Source: Zygaena filipendulae (lineage: Eukaryota; Arthropoda; Insecta; Lepidoptera; Zygaenidae). From it: a DNA stretch of 64,000 bases. Position 1 is the first letter of the stretch. The number at the start of each line of letters is the position of its first letter. Made by a program: the position numbers and the translations under genes. Positions 1 to 11,669 of the stretch are shown one piece after another. Under the pieces are notes generated by a model, which did not search any database, was not told the origin of the DNA, and was given only the letters and a program-made list of their open reading frames with translations. The stretch spans positions 15,158,001 to 15,222,000 of the forward strand of contig OU015649.1 of the NCBI GenBank assembly GCA_907165275.2. The letters run 5' to 3'.

Positions 1-39
1 CCGCTCATCAAACTTTCACAGTTCATTTTCATACAAATA

Positions 40-235
40 CTAGCTGTCCCGCACGGTTTCACCCGCGATAATTTCGAAGTTCCCGCGAAATTGTTCCATA
101 CAAACTTTGAGGGGATGAATTTTCAAAAAATCCTTTCTTATCGGATGCCTACGTCATACAAAGAACACACCCTCCAAGTTTCAGGTCTCTACGATCAGCG
201 GTTTAGGCTGTGCGTTGATCCATCAGTGATTCACG
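40..235 (-). mobile_element. Helitron (family H), divergent 5' part
   Basis: Minus-strand 3' end (CTAG at 42-45) followed by the hairpin region TTTCACCCGCGATAATTTCG. The 5' part differs from the main type and includes the motif GTCTCTACGATCAGCGG. Confidence 0.6.
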
Positions 236-291
236 ACAAAGGATTTTATTTACGCTAACTTTCTACCCCGATGATGGTCAGTGAGTCTCAC

Positions 292-469
292 CTCATATAG
301 CGAGAACCTCTCGACGCCCTCGCTGGAGTCGTAGCAATGCAGCAGTATGGCTAGCAGCTCGTCAGCAGTGGTCCGGTCGCTGATCAGCAGACACTTGTAC
401 TGAGACGAGGACATAAGCGCCGAGTCATAGATCTTGACCAGCCCGCCAGGTCGCATTTGAAGAGAGAAC
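292..469 (-). CDS. Internal exon: end of RA domain 1 and first half of RA domain 2 (Rau-like protein)
   Basis: This 178-bp exon continues the gene whose earlier exons lie at 5302-5046 and 38188-38033. The acceptor is TTTTGCTCCAG before GTTC, and the donor is GAG followed by GTGAGA. It enters in phase 2, so its first G completes a Lys codon, and it leaves in phase 0. Its 59 whole codons begin FSLQMRP, which fits the last beta strand of RA domain 1. A second ubiquitin-fold RA domain then starts at GGLVKIYDSAL, with a first strand pair (SQYKCLLIS), a helix (TTADELLAILLHCYDS) and the strand FSLYE. RA domains bind GTP-loaded Ras or Rap. The rest of RA domain 2 must lie left of this window. An open frame runs on past the donor to about 250, but the strong GTGAGA site and the loss of domain similarity argue that this part is intron. 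Two RA domains with almost no linker fit Drosophila Rau better than afadin/Canoe, where a long linker separates them. The RA call is firm and the Rau assignment is an inference. Confidence 0.8.
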
Positions 470-526
470 CTGGAGCAAAACGATAGGCTAGATTTAGTAA
501 ATTTACTGAAAATCTATAGGGATTTT

Positions 527-877
527 TATACAACGTGTTAATGAATTAACTGAAAACCTGATACACCCCATTTAAAATTAAACATTAATATGATTAAAAT
601 ATATTTTATGTCGAAAAAATTCATACTTTAAAAGTTATTGAACATTAGTTTGGAGGTGACCTATCTACAAAATTTCGAGCGCTACTCCCGCGCCTAACGG
701 TTCGAATTTTTTTTGCGGGCGGCGTACGCGCCAAATATTATATTATAAATAATTTAGACATGGGCTAGTAAAAATGAAAAAATATAACCTATATTAAAAC
801 ATATTGCGATCGATTCGCTAGTCGATTCTGAGCAAACTACTTTCTAGTTTTCAGTTAATTCATTAACACGTTGTATA
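527..877. mobile_element. MITE family T, copy 1 (351 bp)
   Basis: Terminal inverted repeats of about 30 bp start TATACAACGTGTTAATG and end CATTAACACGTTGTATA. The interior has CCCGCGCC and GCGGGCGGCGTACGCGCC blocks. A second copy is at 43480-43833. The ends lie in TATA/TA-rich sequence, so the target duplication could be TA or TTATA. There is no coding capacity. Confidence 0.8.
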
Positions 878-976
878 TTATGGCACAGGTTAATCTTAAA
901 ACTTAGCAAAACAGTACTAAATTAGTAAATTAGAATTTCGAAAACTTTTATACAAATCTTCTCTTTATTGTAATAC

Positions 977-1312
977 TAGCACTAGCTGTGCCCCGCGGTT
1001 TCACCCGCAGTAATTTCGGTGTTCCCGCGGGATTTTCGGGATAAAACATAAATGTAAACCTTTCTCATGAATCACTCTATCTATTGGTGAAAACAGCATG
1101 AAAATCCGTTGCGTAGTTTTAAAGATCTTCTTCTTCTTCTTTTTTCAATATGGCAACAGACGCCTTGGATAGGTAGGTGCACTATTCATGCCAATGTCAG
1201 TCAGAGAAAACAGTGGAAATTTTTAAAGATATAAGCATACATAGGGACAGACAGCAAGAAACGACTTTGTTTTAGGCTATGTAAATATTTAGTGACTACT
1301 ACACACAATAGT
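977..1312 (-). mobile_element. Helitron (type d) interrupted by an RTE tail
   Basis: The minus-strand 3' hairpin (GTGCCCCGCGGTTTCACCC) is followed by the type d body ATCACTCTATCTATTGGTG and a tail with GGGACAGACAGC. It is split by the insertion at 1127-1220. Confidence 0.75.
1127..1220 (-). mobile_element. LINE (RTE-like) 3' tail with 10-bp target duplication
   Basis: The insert begins with (CTT)n, read on the minus strand as a (GAA)n tail, and contains GACGCCTTGGATAGGTAGG. The exact 10-mer TTTTAAAGAT flanks it at 1117-1126 and 1221-1230, as expected from target-primed reverse transcription. A relative in the opposite orientation is at 53365-53507. Confidence 0.75.
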
Positions 1313-1315
1313 CAC

Positions 1316-3490
1316 CCTTATAAAACGAACTCTAGATTCTATTAAATCGTCATCGTCAGTATGAAGTCAGCGAGCATGAATGTGTGTAAAATAAAGACCT
1401 ATTTGACAATTTTATATTTCTATGGCAGACATTTTGACGAAACAAGTGCCTCTATAATTATCAATAAACATTTAACAATTTTTTATCAAGAGCCATCAAC
1501 AAATCAAACAATCAGTATCCTTAGGTAGGTAGTGGTTATAACACTTATAATATCATTATGTTATATAGGTACTCTTGTATCTTAGGCCCGTATCAATAAA
1601 CAAAACTCAACTGAACGAACAAGTGTCGAGACAATCCCTCGAGAGTAACTGATTTCCTAGTTTAAGAACTGCGGTAAATTGTTCGATTTCTTTTAAAAAT
1701 TTACGCGACACAAAGTACTGTCAACGTTGACGGCGACAGCCCTTGTCACAAGAAACATCGACCGTCTAGCCATCCTAACTACCAGGCGAACATAAACGTA
1801 CCGACTAGAGATCGCGCGACCACCAGTTTACAATGATATCCGATATTCGCTCTCTCCCGCACGTGACTGGTATAGTCACCGTTATTTTAGGAAGCAGGGT
1901 AGGTCGTCATAAATTGGACAATATATGAGTATACGGGTACTCGTGACGCGCTTCTGCCGCAATTTCGATGCCTCGAACTCTTTGCTCGTTATGAGCTCCT
2001 GGTAGTTCTTTGTCAAAATGACGCAACAACATTGTCCTGTCGTATGGAGACGTTTAAATGCATCTTGTTAACTAATTCTCTTTAGCCATGTAGATTAAAG
2101 CTCTTTAGGGTGTATAATACCCAAAACACTTAAAAAACACATTTAAGACTGTCAACATACGCCGTAACGCAATCCATATGGTCAATAAAGTGTGTTTTGA
2201 AATGTTTTTCTGTGTTTTTATTACTCCCAACTCCTGGGCGCGTTGTGTTTACGCGCCCGGAATAGATAAGCCGGAAAGGGGGACAGAAAAAAGGGCAAAA
2301 GTTGTCGGCTTTTTCTGGCGCAGCCGCCGGTGGCCGAGAGAAGAGTTACGGTGGACGGTGTGACAAGCGAGCCAAGAAAACTTTACAATTCACCACTTTA
2401 AATAATGCTCTAACGAACTCTGAAGCAATACATTTTGATTTTCAAATTTCAACAAAACCTGACTTGTGGAATTTTAATTGGGTGCCGTCTACTTTTTATT
2501 GTATAGTGACTTAGGTAGTTAGAACTGAGTACATTTTCACCGGCATGTCGAATTACAAGTGTAAGTACAATTGTTTACTTAACCTTGTTTTTCTTTTCCG
2601 AACCTCGCAGTCGTTGAATGGAGCCATTATATCATTGTCCGCTTACATCACACAGTGAGTGAATGTTTGCGAAAACAATCAAAAGGACACATTCTCGATT
2701 GTGACCGTCCAGTGACGAATGTGACTTTAAGCAGACCTTGGAGTGACTTTAAGTGATTCTTAAATTGAATCATGACTGGTCTTGTCTTCTACGTATTGTA
2801 ATTGTCGATTACGGTAACCTGTGGAATGCGGTTTCTATATGGTCAGTTGTGACAATAATTATGTCCCGGATATGTTTATTACCTATATCCGGGACCGGAG
2901 TACTTTCCAGCGATTAGTTAGAGTTTTTTATTTATTGAACTGTTTTATTTATATCACATAACAATGTGTAAAAAACCTATTCACATTTGAGAGATTGCAA
3001 CTCCTGAACAACAATCATTTATATAACGTTAAAATGTACGAATAAATATTTATTTATTTAACAATTAATGTACACAAGGGCAACATGAAAAAGAAAGAAT
3101 GTATAAAAGTAATCGTATCATCATCATCACAAGGGTCATGCTTATTCCATGGAACACTGTCTATTTGCTTCAAATACGACACTTATCAAATCAACCCACT
3201 ATTATATTCAGATTTCGACAAAGCAACATCCAAAATTAAAAAAATATCATATTACAGTTAAAAATATAGCCCAGTGAGTGAACAGGAACTAGCAGTTTTG
3301 GCAAATTGGCGACCAGATAAACGACGCTTCCTGCGGTCGCAACGACCAGTGTGTGTTATCGGGCGTCGCCCCGTACCTACGAAAAAACTGCTCCCTTTCG
3401 CAACGTTTTAGCAAAGATTAAACTTTTACATGACACACTTAAAAAACCGGTAGTCGATTGGATAAAAATCATAAACTAAGCATTGTTTAT
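1316..3490. other. Mostly unique intronic sequence with two hairpins
   Basis: No gene recognised; two short overlapping open frames (2178-2514) have no recognisable features. Perfect hairpins: 2236-2258 (stem GGGCGCG, 9-nt loop) and 2863-2895 (11-bp stem GTCCCGGATAT, 11-nt loop). Confidence 0.5.
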
Positions 3491-3655
3491 CCATACTAAT
3501 ATTATAAATGCGAAAGTAACTTTTTGATAAGCTCAAACGATCATAAAATTTTGCATGTACGTTGTCAGGGGTACAGAAAAGCACATAAGGTTCCTACATC
3601 CCGTAATTCCCGCGGCAATTCTGAAATTACGGAGGTAAAACTCGAGGAGCGGTAT
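3491..3655 (+). mobile_element. Helitron (type a), 3' end eroded
   Basis: Begins CATACTAATATTATAAATGC, then GTCAGGGGTACAGAAAAG and CCCGCGGCAATTCTG. The terminal hairpin and CTAG are lost. Confidence 0.65.
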
Positions 3656-4404
3656 AAAAGACACCACCATCGGCATAGTGGTTAGTAACCTAAACCTGCT
3701 TACGTTAGGTATCGCGAATTCGATGGGGCAAAAATTTCTATGACGAACATTTGTGTGTGATCTACGTTTCCCTAGATTTCAAGATTTGGGAAACATTTTA
3801 AAATGAAGTTTTAATTTCGAACAAAATAATGTAGGTATGTGCCTATAAAAAGGCTAAATTCCATTTTTGCTTAGCAGGAAGCGATGTGATTGACCGCTAC
3901 ACGACATCCACGTAGGAAGTTTTCAATTTTGTCCAATTAAAGATAATTAGTTGCATTTCGGGTTATAACGAACGAGTTACTATTAGAAGAATAGTCAACA
4001 CGGTGACGCTCCTAATAAAAATAGCAGTGCATTTATTTTCTCTGACGTGATAAAATATATCTCGTAGGTAGTTAATATCGCTAATGCTCTCTGATGTACC
4101 GTTACAGAGATCTGCCGAAACAGTAACTGTTGCAATTAATCACAATTTAACTAGCTTGGTTCAAGTAGAAGATGGTGGGATAGAGAAGGCGTGGGTTCAA
4201 TACATCATTGTATGGCAACAAAAAAATTGTAAAAGCTTCATATTTCCATCAGAACTTAAATAAAGTTCATCAGAAGGTCATTTAAAAAAAAAGAATATAG
4301 TAAGGTCGGTTGACAACAGAAATAAAGCTTAAAAAGATTGACGTTTTATCAGCTGGTTGTAGATGAATAATATAAGACAATCTAACCAAAATATCTATCA
4401 TCTA

Positions 4405-4634
4405 TCCTACTAATATTATAAATGTGAAAGTGTGGATGTTTAGATGTTTGGATGCTTGTTACTCAATCACACAAAAATGGCTAAACGGATTTGGATGAAA
4501 TTTGGCATGCACGTTTTCAGGGGTACAGAGAAGGACATAGGGTATTTTTTATCGCGGAATTCCCGCGGGAACTCCGAAATTACCACGGGTATTAAAGGTA
4601 GAAGGTACGGTAGTAAAACCGCGGGGCACAGCTA
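4405..4634 (+). mobile_element. Complete Helitron (type a)
   Basis: Starts TCCTACTAATATTATAAATG after a flanking A and ends GGGGCACAGCTAG before a flanking T, the A/T insertion site of Helitrons. The last 35 bp are degenerate but keep the 3' hairpin arm AACCGCGGGG. It yields a 63-aa open frame that is only translated repeat. Confidence 0.8.
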
Positions 4635-4734
4635 GTACTATAATAAAAGAGTAGAATCCGCGATTCTGTACATTGAATATTTTTACCTAAAATTGAGCGG
4701 GGTGATAAAGAAGAGTAACCAAGCCCAAAAAAGT

Positions 4735-4937
4735 TTTTAAAATTATTTTCTGTCTGTCTGTCTGTCTGTTCGCGATAATCTCCGCATCTACTGAACCAAT
4801 TATCATGCGGTTTTCACAGGTAGATTAAGCGTAGCCTAGAGCTACATATAGGCTTTGCTTCATTGAAATCGGATGTCGGGAAAAAAGTTGCTGTATAAAA
4901 ACCTTTCATGCGGGTGAAACCGCGGGGCACAGTGAGT
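4735..4937 (+). mobile_element. Helitron (type e) with TCTG microsatellite
   Basis: Starts near (TCTG)n at 4750-4768, then TTCGCGATAATCTCCGC, TGAAATCGGATGTCGG and the 3' module GCGGGTGAAACCGCGGGGC. The final CTAG has mutated to GTGAGT. Confidence 0.7.
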
Positions 4938-4950
4938 CTGTAATATGGAA

Positions 4951-4997
4951 CTAGCTGTTCCTTGCGGTTTTACTTTTGTTCTTGAATTCCAAACGGA
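4951..4997 (-). mobile_element. Helitron 3'-end fragment
   Basis: Minus-strand remnant: ACTAGCTGTTCC, TTGCGGTTTTAC, and nothing recognisable beyond. Confidence 0.5.
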
Positions 4998-5045
4998 ATA
5001 TTAAACTAACTCTCCATATATAATATTTCTATGCGTGGAACCTAC

Positions 5046-5302
5046 TTGGAGTATCCCTTGGGATGACACGCCTGCAGCGCGGCGGGGCGGGCGTCGTCAT
5101 CCAAGTCCAGTGTGGTCCTCAGGCCGGCGGCGCGCACCCGGACCTCCATGCTGAGGTAGAAGAGGCGAGGGTCGCGGTGCTTCATCCGGTACTTGCCCAG
5201 CAGGGTGGCCACCACCTCGCGGGCACGCGTGCCCCACGTGACCGACAGCGTCTTGTACTCGATGTCCGGTCGAAGGCAGCGCGCGTACACTTTGATCGTT
5301 GT
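5046..5302 (-). CDS. Internal exon: RA (Ras-association) domain 1 (Rau-like protein)
   Basis: This 257-bp exon stands out by its high GC content in an AT-rich setting. The acceptor has a clear pyrimidine tract (TCTCCTTCCGCCGCAG), and the donor is TCCAA followed by GTAGGT. It enters in phase 0 and leaves in phase 2, which matches the exon at 469-292. The 85 codons read as an RA domain: strand 1 TTIKVYARCL, strand 2 IEYKTLSVTW, the main helix with REVVATLLGKYRMKHRDP, strands FYLSMEVRV and LRTTLDL, then the DDDARP turn usual before the last strand. Lys and Arg residues in strands 1-2 and the helix are where RA domains contact the Ras switch I region. A stop codon (TAG) follows two bases past the donor in this frame, so the exon needs splicing. 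A 126-aa open frame on the opposite strand is a shadow of its GC-rich codons. The product is probably a cytoplasmic Ras effector or scaffold. Confidence 0.85.
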
Positions 5303-5459
5303 CTGCGGCGGAAGGAGAGAACGTTGCAGTTAATCATAGGTGTGATAGAGACCAAAAACCTAAAAGTAATTGTCTCCAGAGAAGTGGTAGTCAGTGGCCG
5401 GGGTAGAGTGACAACAGATACTCTAAGTTGGGAGGTACAATGATAGTTTTCCACATTAT

Positions 5460-7670
5460 AAGATTAGATCTCTGAGGACAAGCATTATAAAGGAAATAAG
5501 CAAGTTTTTATATTTATTTATATATTTATTTAATCCTTTATTGCACATAAAATAACAATATTACAGTACCTAAAGAAAAAGGAGAAAGCAAATGGCGGTC
5601 TTATCGCATAGTTGCGATCTCTTCCAGACAACCAATTATGCGAAAAGACAAACAAAAATACATAGACACGGGTGGTTGGGTAAAGCATTCCAAACATTAT
5701 ACTATTATGCAAGTTTTTATACCTATACCTAAAAGCTTTACTAATAAAAACAGAACTTAACGACTTACAAAATACAATTTAAGAGACCGGCAAGTGAAAA
5801 ACCAATATGGCGACAATATCTGTAATAAATAAACGCTGCAGAATATTTGAATTGCAAAACAGAAAAAAAAGAACAAGAAAGCTCAGTAAGAAAGTGAAAA
5901 TTTCACAGGCGATTTCCAATCACTATATGTACCTTTGTATCTAAAAGTACCTACAAATGCAATCGAATGAGAACCACTAAAAATTCGAGAGAAATAAATA
6001 ACACAGAACACAAATCTCACCAACGAGAAACTTAATTGACATTGGGTCACTTTATTAAAGTAAAGAAAGACGGACTCAACTCACATGTATGTTGTGCGGT
6101 AGGAGCGCAAAGCGTATACGGGGCGCCGGCAGTATGGTGGCCATGACACGCGCGCGCGACTCCGCGCTCGGACTGACACTGGTGCTTAATGTCGTAACTC
6201 AGTGCTCACCGACAGTGTCACAATCCGCCCGGAAATTCCCGACCATAAGGGCTACAGAGGGTAAACTGATAGCCGTCACAGACACCCACCTGCCGCGGCG
6301 CTCCCATGAACGCAGGAAGCTCTGTTGGTTCGATATTCGATCGACTTTATTGGCACATTGTTGGGTGCCAGTGTGAATTTTCGATTTCCTGTTCTGATTT
6401 CTTTTTTTTTTATATTTACTTCGAGTATGTTGAAAGATATACGACGTATAGGGACTTTGATATGTTTCGCTATGGATTTATGGGTTTTGGAATAGTAAGA
6501 AAAAGTTAAACTTGTTTATTAGAAAATCATTTATAACTAGTAGATGTGTTGAATACACACATGTGTTAACACGACTTATTCCAAAGTTATCGACGCGAAA
6601 GTACCGGTACTGTTATATGTATTATTAGGTCTTCCTCAAAATTCTTGATCTTGACTTGGATGATGCATCCAACTAAAGGAGGAAGTGCAAAAACTTGCAA
6701 CCGGATGATAGTAGGAATGTTGCAACCATCGGCAAGATGTCTTTACGTCTTTGGACGGCCAAAAGACGTAAAACCATTTTTATTTCTTGCAACATATGCT
6801 TTAAAGTACAAAATTCAATGCTCTAACACTTGTATTGACCACTATCACCTCATAGATTATAAAGTTACGTATGTTTTAAAACAGTTAATTAGTTAGAAAA
6901 TTAAATAGGACAAAAACAAGCAGCAGATACGGTACTGGATCTGACGGATCCATATAATACGGTGATTTGTTGGCTTGTTTATATTAGCATTGATTATTGT
7001 GATTTAAAATGGTGTTCAATCTTGTATGACACCAGTATTTAGGTTGTTTGAGTATTATTGTATTTGACAGCGCCGTTGGTCTTGATACACTCTAAAGTCT
7101 TTGTTGTATACTTCTTCATTTTCCAATACAATGTTTCCGAGACTTTGAATGTTTTGAGAGATTTTTTTTTTCATTTTGTCTCTCTTTTCATAACGTTTTA
7201 AACCAACCTAAACTTGCCATATTAAAACAATTTCCAAACATAAAGGTCCATTAAATCTAACGACATCGGAAAACACCTACTAAGTTAAACCTACACATCA
7301 AGACCCAGATAAACTTCACCGACTTCAAAACATGATGCAAACTAGGTAAACGAAACCTTTTGTCGTCTTTTGCAATTTTTTGGAAAAACGCTCACAGTTA
7401 TTATGTCTTCATTGATTGTGTTGTAAGTTGACTATTACATCGAGTGTAATAATATAATGTCAGTTCAGTTGGTCACAGTTCCAACTGTGAACATTGCACT
7501 GCGGTAGTGAGTAGTGACGGTGGGTCATGGTGATTCAGGCAATCAGGCATCGCCGACACGCGGAATGTTTGCGCAACACAGCGCCACCCTGCGTGATCTA
7601 TGCGCATCGCTAGTGCACAACCCTGCTCATAGATGGCGTTAGTAGCTTTATCAACAGAATGATTTTAGAA
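5460..7670. other. Intronic sequence, one CpG-rich island
   Basis: No gene recognised. 6085-6305 is GC- and CpG-rich (GGGGCGCCGGC, ACACGCGCGCGCGACTCCGCG) with an open frame of 95 aa on the plus strand that shows no domain. It could be a promoter or simply an unmethylated island. The rest is AT-rich with no recognised repeats. Confidence 0.4.
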
Positions 7671-7673
7671 TAT

Positions 7674-7735
7674 TTTTAACCGACTTCCCAAAAAGGAGGA
7701 GGTACTCAATTCGACGCGTATGTTTTTTTTTTCGG
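7674..7735. repeat. AACCGACTTCC dispersed repeat
   Basis: TTTTTAACCGACTTCC followed by AAAGGAGGAGGT, a T run and TATG. A second partial copy is at 36806-36862. I know this motif as widespread in lepidopteran genomes, but its parent element cannot be told here. Confidence 0.5.
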
Positions 7736-7900
7736 AGTTTCCGTGGGAATTCCGGGATAAAAAGTAGCCTACGTCCTTTTCTGTACCTCTGACAACATGT
7801 ATACAAAATTTTGTGGTGATCGGTTGAGCCGTTTAGCCGTGAAAGCGTAACAAACAAACTCACTTGAGCATTTAGTAAGGATTTATCACTTGCACAACAA
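7736..7900 (-). mobile_element. Helitron (type a) fused to the AACCGACTTCC repeat
   Basis: Contains GTGGGAATTCCGGGATAAAA, CTACGTCCTTTTCTGTACC, GGTGATCGGTTGAGCCG and AAAGCGTAACAAACAAAC in minus-strand order. The 3' terminus has been replaced by the preceding repeat. Confidence 0.65.
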
Positions 7901-7904
7901 AATG

Positions 7905-9380
7905 CCAACTGAACAATTTGCAGGCTTGTTTAAAGATCAAAGTATAAAGCAGCAAAGTTGGAGAAAGTTTTCAATATAGCAACAGGCACCTGGGAAAAAT
8001 AGGGTCACCTTTAAGCGTAAAAAACAAGACAGCTGAATGACGTCTTTGACGATCTCTGACAGGAGGTCAAAGCTATGCTAAGGCCAAGTCACGGCTAATT
8101 TCCTCGAAATGGTTTAAAGGGATAAAGTCCGAAGGTCAATCGTTGGGACAACGCGTGACGGATCGATCTCCATCATCCATCACGATCTGACAACTGAACA
8201 TTGTGACATTTTCTGGCGCCATCATATCGAAGCTACTAAAGACAAATACATCTTATTCCAAGGGCATAAGGTTGGTGTTTGAAAATGATCCGTCATGCCT
8301 CGTTATAGGGGTTAAACGTCGGAAGTCGGCTCTTGAGTAGGCACAGCGTAGGAAAAGTGTAACTGTTTTTGTTATTATTTTAATATCTTGAATGTAAGGG
8401 AACTGTAATTGTAGGTACCTACCTACCTCATCTTGTCTTCAAAATGAAATATACATGTACAATATTAGTTTTGTTCCAAACATAGTAGGTATACTATTTT
8501 CTTTGTGTCAAACTTTCTCTGACTTCAGCGATAAACCATCCATTTGGAGAGAAAGAATGGTGCGTGTTTGATACAACCACATACACGGTCAGTAGCAGTT
8601 TGGAAACACTCCTGTCAGGCATTGCAATGCCGACTATACAAGTACAAGACCACACACAGCTTAAACTATCTATACAAAAAGCTTTACTCTCACAATCATT
8701 TTCACTTTTAAGACGCATCACTAATCTACCTTTTCCCCAATTATTAATATTAATCACAATTGATTAGAAACAAAATAAGCGGATGTTCGAATTATGGCAA
8801 CTGCTGCGTAGGCCACCGATCTATAATGGGCCGAGATGACAGAACCCGACGCGGTACGATCGAGCGTGCTTCCCATTTCCTAATATCCTGCGTTTCGTTT
8901 CAAACGCTTCACCGCTACCGTCACACCTCATTCGCCCAATTTAGTGGCGTCCTGTGGCTGCCTATTCATATCTCTCATTTGAACCCTTAAACGATTTTTT
9001 ACTCTCTCAAAATATCTTCGGCCATCTTGTTTTTTGACGATCGCGATCTAGCCTCAACATCGGTCGCCATGGACGTAACATGATCGATAGGAAAATTTAC
9101 AAAGACTTACCAACGAAATTACTCTAAATAGGAGAATGGGTATCGCAAGTTTGCGGATAAATATATCATTTTGATGTCCCGACTCCCGACTTAAACAATG
9201 CTAGAAGTAACATAGATCACGGGACTTATATGGAGATTAGCAGGAAGCAGGTTAAGGTTTAGCACTGCATGGGAAAAATAACGAGGCATAAATCTTGGTT
9301 TAAATTTTCCTGCAATATCTTTTCTAATCCAGAAGCATTAAAAGATATGAACCCTAATGGACAGTAGCCTGACATGTTTT
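7905..9380. other. Intronic sequence without recognised features
   Basis: Two overlapping open frames at 8494-8767 on opposite strands (87 and 67 aa) show no domain, splice or codon signal. Nothing else stands out. Confidence 0.4.
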
Positions 9381-9386
9381 GAACTG

Positions 9387-9615
9387 GGCCCTTATTCACT
9401 TTGACCATAACACGCCACGTTAGGATAAGACGCCGCAAAAACTGTCTTTTCCTTGTAATCAAAGAAGTTTTACTCAAAGAAAATACATTTACAACATTTT
9501 TTATGGCATAAAGAATAATAATTTCTAATATTTTGGCATCTAGAACGTTTGGAAATGTGTTTTTGGGACGCGCGTTATGGGCAAGGAATGTTGTCGGTCA
9601 TTGTGAATAAGGGCC
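9387..9615. mobile_element. MITE family G, complete copy (229 bp)
   Basis: Inverted ends GGCCCTTATTCAC and GTGAATAAGGGCC, extended by TTTGACC/GGTCAT. It is flanked by CTG on both sides (9384-9386 and 9616-9618). All five copies in the window follow a CWG trinucleotide, so CWG looks like the target duplication. That would suit the PIF/Harbinger superfamily, which is an inference from the duplication only. Confidence 0.75.
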
Positions 9616-9816
9616 CTGTTCGGAGAGTCCTTCAACGGGTGCACGGTGTGAGTGGGTTCACGGTCGCTAAGTGATTCGGGCACCAGCGCGTGCGCAACGC
9701 GCGTACGAGTTTGACAACTATATTATTATTGACCGCTCCCGGCTCCACGCTCGCTGTCTAATCGACGGATGTTTACACTCCCGACGGCGTCGATGGCCGC
9801 TACCCGCTACCGACAG

Positions 9817-10169
9817 GGCCCTTATTCACTATGAGCAAAAAAATTCCTGCGTCCCAAAAACACAGTCCGAAACGCTCCAGACGCCTAAATATTAGATATA
9901 AATATTCTGCATGCTACAAGACACGTTATAAATATGTGTGTTAGTCATAGAGAATGAGAGTCCATAACACGACGCGTTAAGATAACGTGCCACAAAAATG
10001 GTTGCTTCCTCGCGCTCAAAGAAGTTTCTCTCCAAAAAAAATACATAATCTACGACGTGTTTCATGGCATACAGAATATAAACTACTATTAACTATATGA
10101 CTATTATTGGGACGCGCGTTATGGGCAAGGAATGTTGGCAAGGAATATTGGTCATAGTGAATAAGGGCC
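9817..10169. mobile_element. MITE family G, composite copy (353 bp)
   Basis: Same inverted ends as 9387-9615. The interior carries two element halves in tandem (TAGTCATAGAGAATGAG marks the join near 9943), and AAGGAATGTTGGCAAGGAAT is locally duplicated near the right end. The flanks are CAG on the left and CTG on the right, as expected if two copies recombined. Confidence 0.65.
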
Positions 10170-11400
10170 CTGGAGACTGTGTCAATACTACGAGTAACCA
10201 AATAAAGCGACGCATAGACTCTATTATCATAGAGTTCGGTAAGTGAAGTAGTACTTAGTAGTAGGCCTTTTGTTGATAACATTATATTACGTTATGATAT
10301 TGTCTTTAATATGAGTAGTAAAAATATAGTAGATATGCTTTTAAAGTGTAGGTACACAGTTTGAGAGAAATATATAACTTCTCAACACAAACCTGTTAGG
10401 ATTTTTTTTTTAATTTTTTTTTGATCAATCATTATTTATATCATTTTTGGATTAGAGAACTATAATCCTTAAAATACTCCTCTGTTTTGGAAAAAAAGGA
10501 TCGCAATAGGAATACTGTTGGTTCCTATCAGTGAAAAGAATTTTATATTCTTTATGCTTTATCGTATTATGGTAATATAGCTGTGCCCCGCGGTTTCAAC
10601 CTTATTCATTTGAGAAAAAAACCTACTAAAATAGAATAGATTACTCTTTATTGTACACCAAAATAATGTTACAGTGAGTTTAAAAAATGAAAAATCTTAT
10701 ATATTATGGCATACAAAAGGCGAACTTATCGCTTTACTAGCGATCTCTTCCAGACAACCTTCAGTTGGACAGGACAAAAACAAAGGATTTATTTATTGCG
10801 ATTTATAATATATACCTTAAAATATATTCCACAGCTAACCGTTTACACAGCGTACCTAAGTACGCTACGAAAGCTCTTTTCCCGTTTTTTGCAACCTTTT
10901 TCATATTTCATTCAAATAGAATATCCAAAACAAAAAAATTTTTTCACTATGAACCAGTAGTTTCTGAGAGTTAGGGCGTTCAAGCAAACATACAAACAAA
11001 CTCTTCAGCTTCATAATATTGATATAGATTAGTACCTAGTAATAATATAATAACCATGTTGACATGACAATGAAGGTAAGAACTAAGAATGTAAAAGATA
11101 ATAATCTTATAAGATGAAAAATAGAATGTGTATTTATAAAGATGTATTCATTTGGATTCTCGAAGCAACACCAAAGTAGTAAAGTACAAAAGAACTCATA
11201 ACGAGTTAGGTGTACAGTTAGAAACAAAAGGCTTATTACCGTGATTAAAAATTTTTAATTTGTAATGTTACCAAGAGAAGATATTACTAAGAAAGGTTTG
11301 TGATATTATGTGATATCAAAAATCCACTAGGTATAGGTAGATCGTCAGGAAATTCACGTTCGGAAAGGGTTCAAAGTGAAATCGCCCTTATATCATCAGT
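10170..11400. other. Intronic AT-rich sequence with one Helitron scrap
   Basis: 10576-10602 is a minus-strand Helitron 3' remnant (ATAGCTGTGCCCCGCGG). The overlapping open frames at 10706-10974 are low-complexity and AT-rich. No gene recognised. Confidence 0.4.
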
Positions 11401-11404
11401 AAAA

Positions 11405-11598
11405 TCCCTACTAATATTATAAAAGCGAAAGTAACTCTGTCTGTATGTCTGTTACGATTTCATGGCTTAATGGAATCTAATGAAGTTTAGCATATACATT
11501 GTCAGGGGTACAGAAAAGGACATATAGGGTACTTTGTATCCCGGAATTCCTGCGGGATCTCCGAAATTGCCGCGAGTGAAACCGCGGGGAACAGCTAG
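11405..11598 (+). mobile_element. Complete Helitron (type a)
   Basis: TCCCTACTAATATTATAAAA to GGGGAACAGCTAG, with flanking A and T. The middle has GTCAGGGGTACAGAAAAGG and CCGGAATTCCTGCGGG. Confidence 0.8.
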
Positions 11599-11669
11599 TA
11601 CACACTATTTATGAAGTCACCGAAAATGAAGTTTTATTTAGTATAAGTATTATTAGTAAGTATAAAAAA

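Larger units (their letters stand above)
470..5045 (-). other. Intron between the RA1 and RA2 exons
   Basis: 4,576-bp GT-AG intron (GTAGGT to CTCCAG) that splits a Lys codon. It holds one family T MITE, an RTE tail inside a Helitron and several further Helitrons. Confidence 0.75.

Noticed and set aside
250..291. Continuation of the RA2 exon to the in-frame stop at 250
   Set aside because: The GTGAGA donor after FSLYE and loss of domain similarity favour an intron.
5063..5443. 126-aa plus-strand open frame
   Set aside because: It lies antisense to the RA domain exon and results from that exon's GC-rich codons.
6089..6376. 95-aa plus-strand open frame in a CpG island
   Set aside because: No domain or splice pair; the high GC alone explains the open frame.
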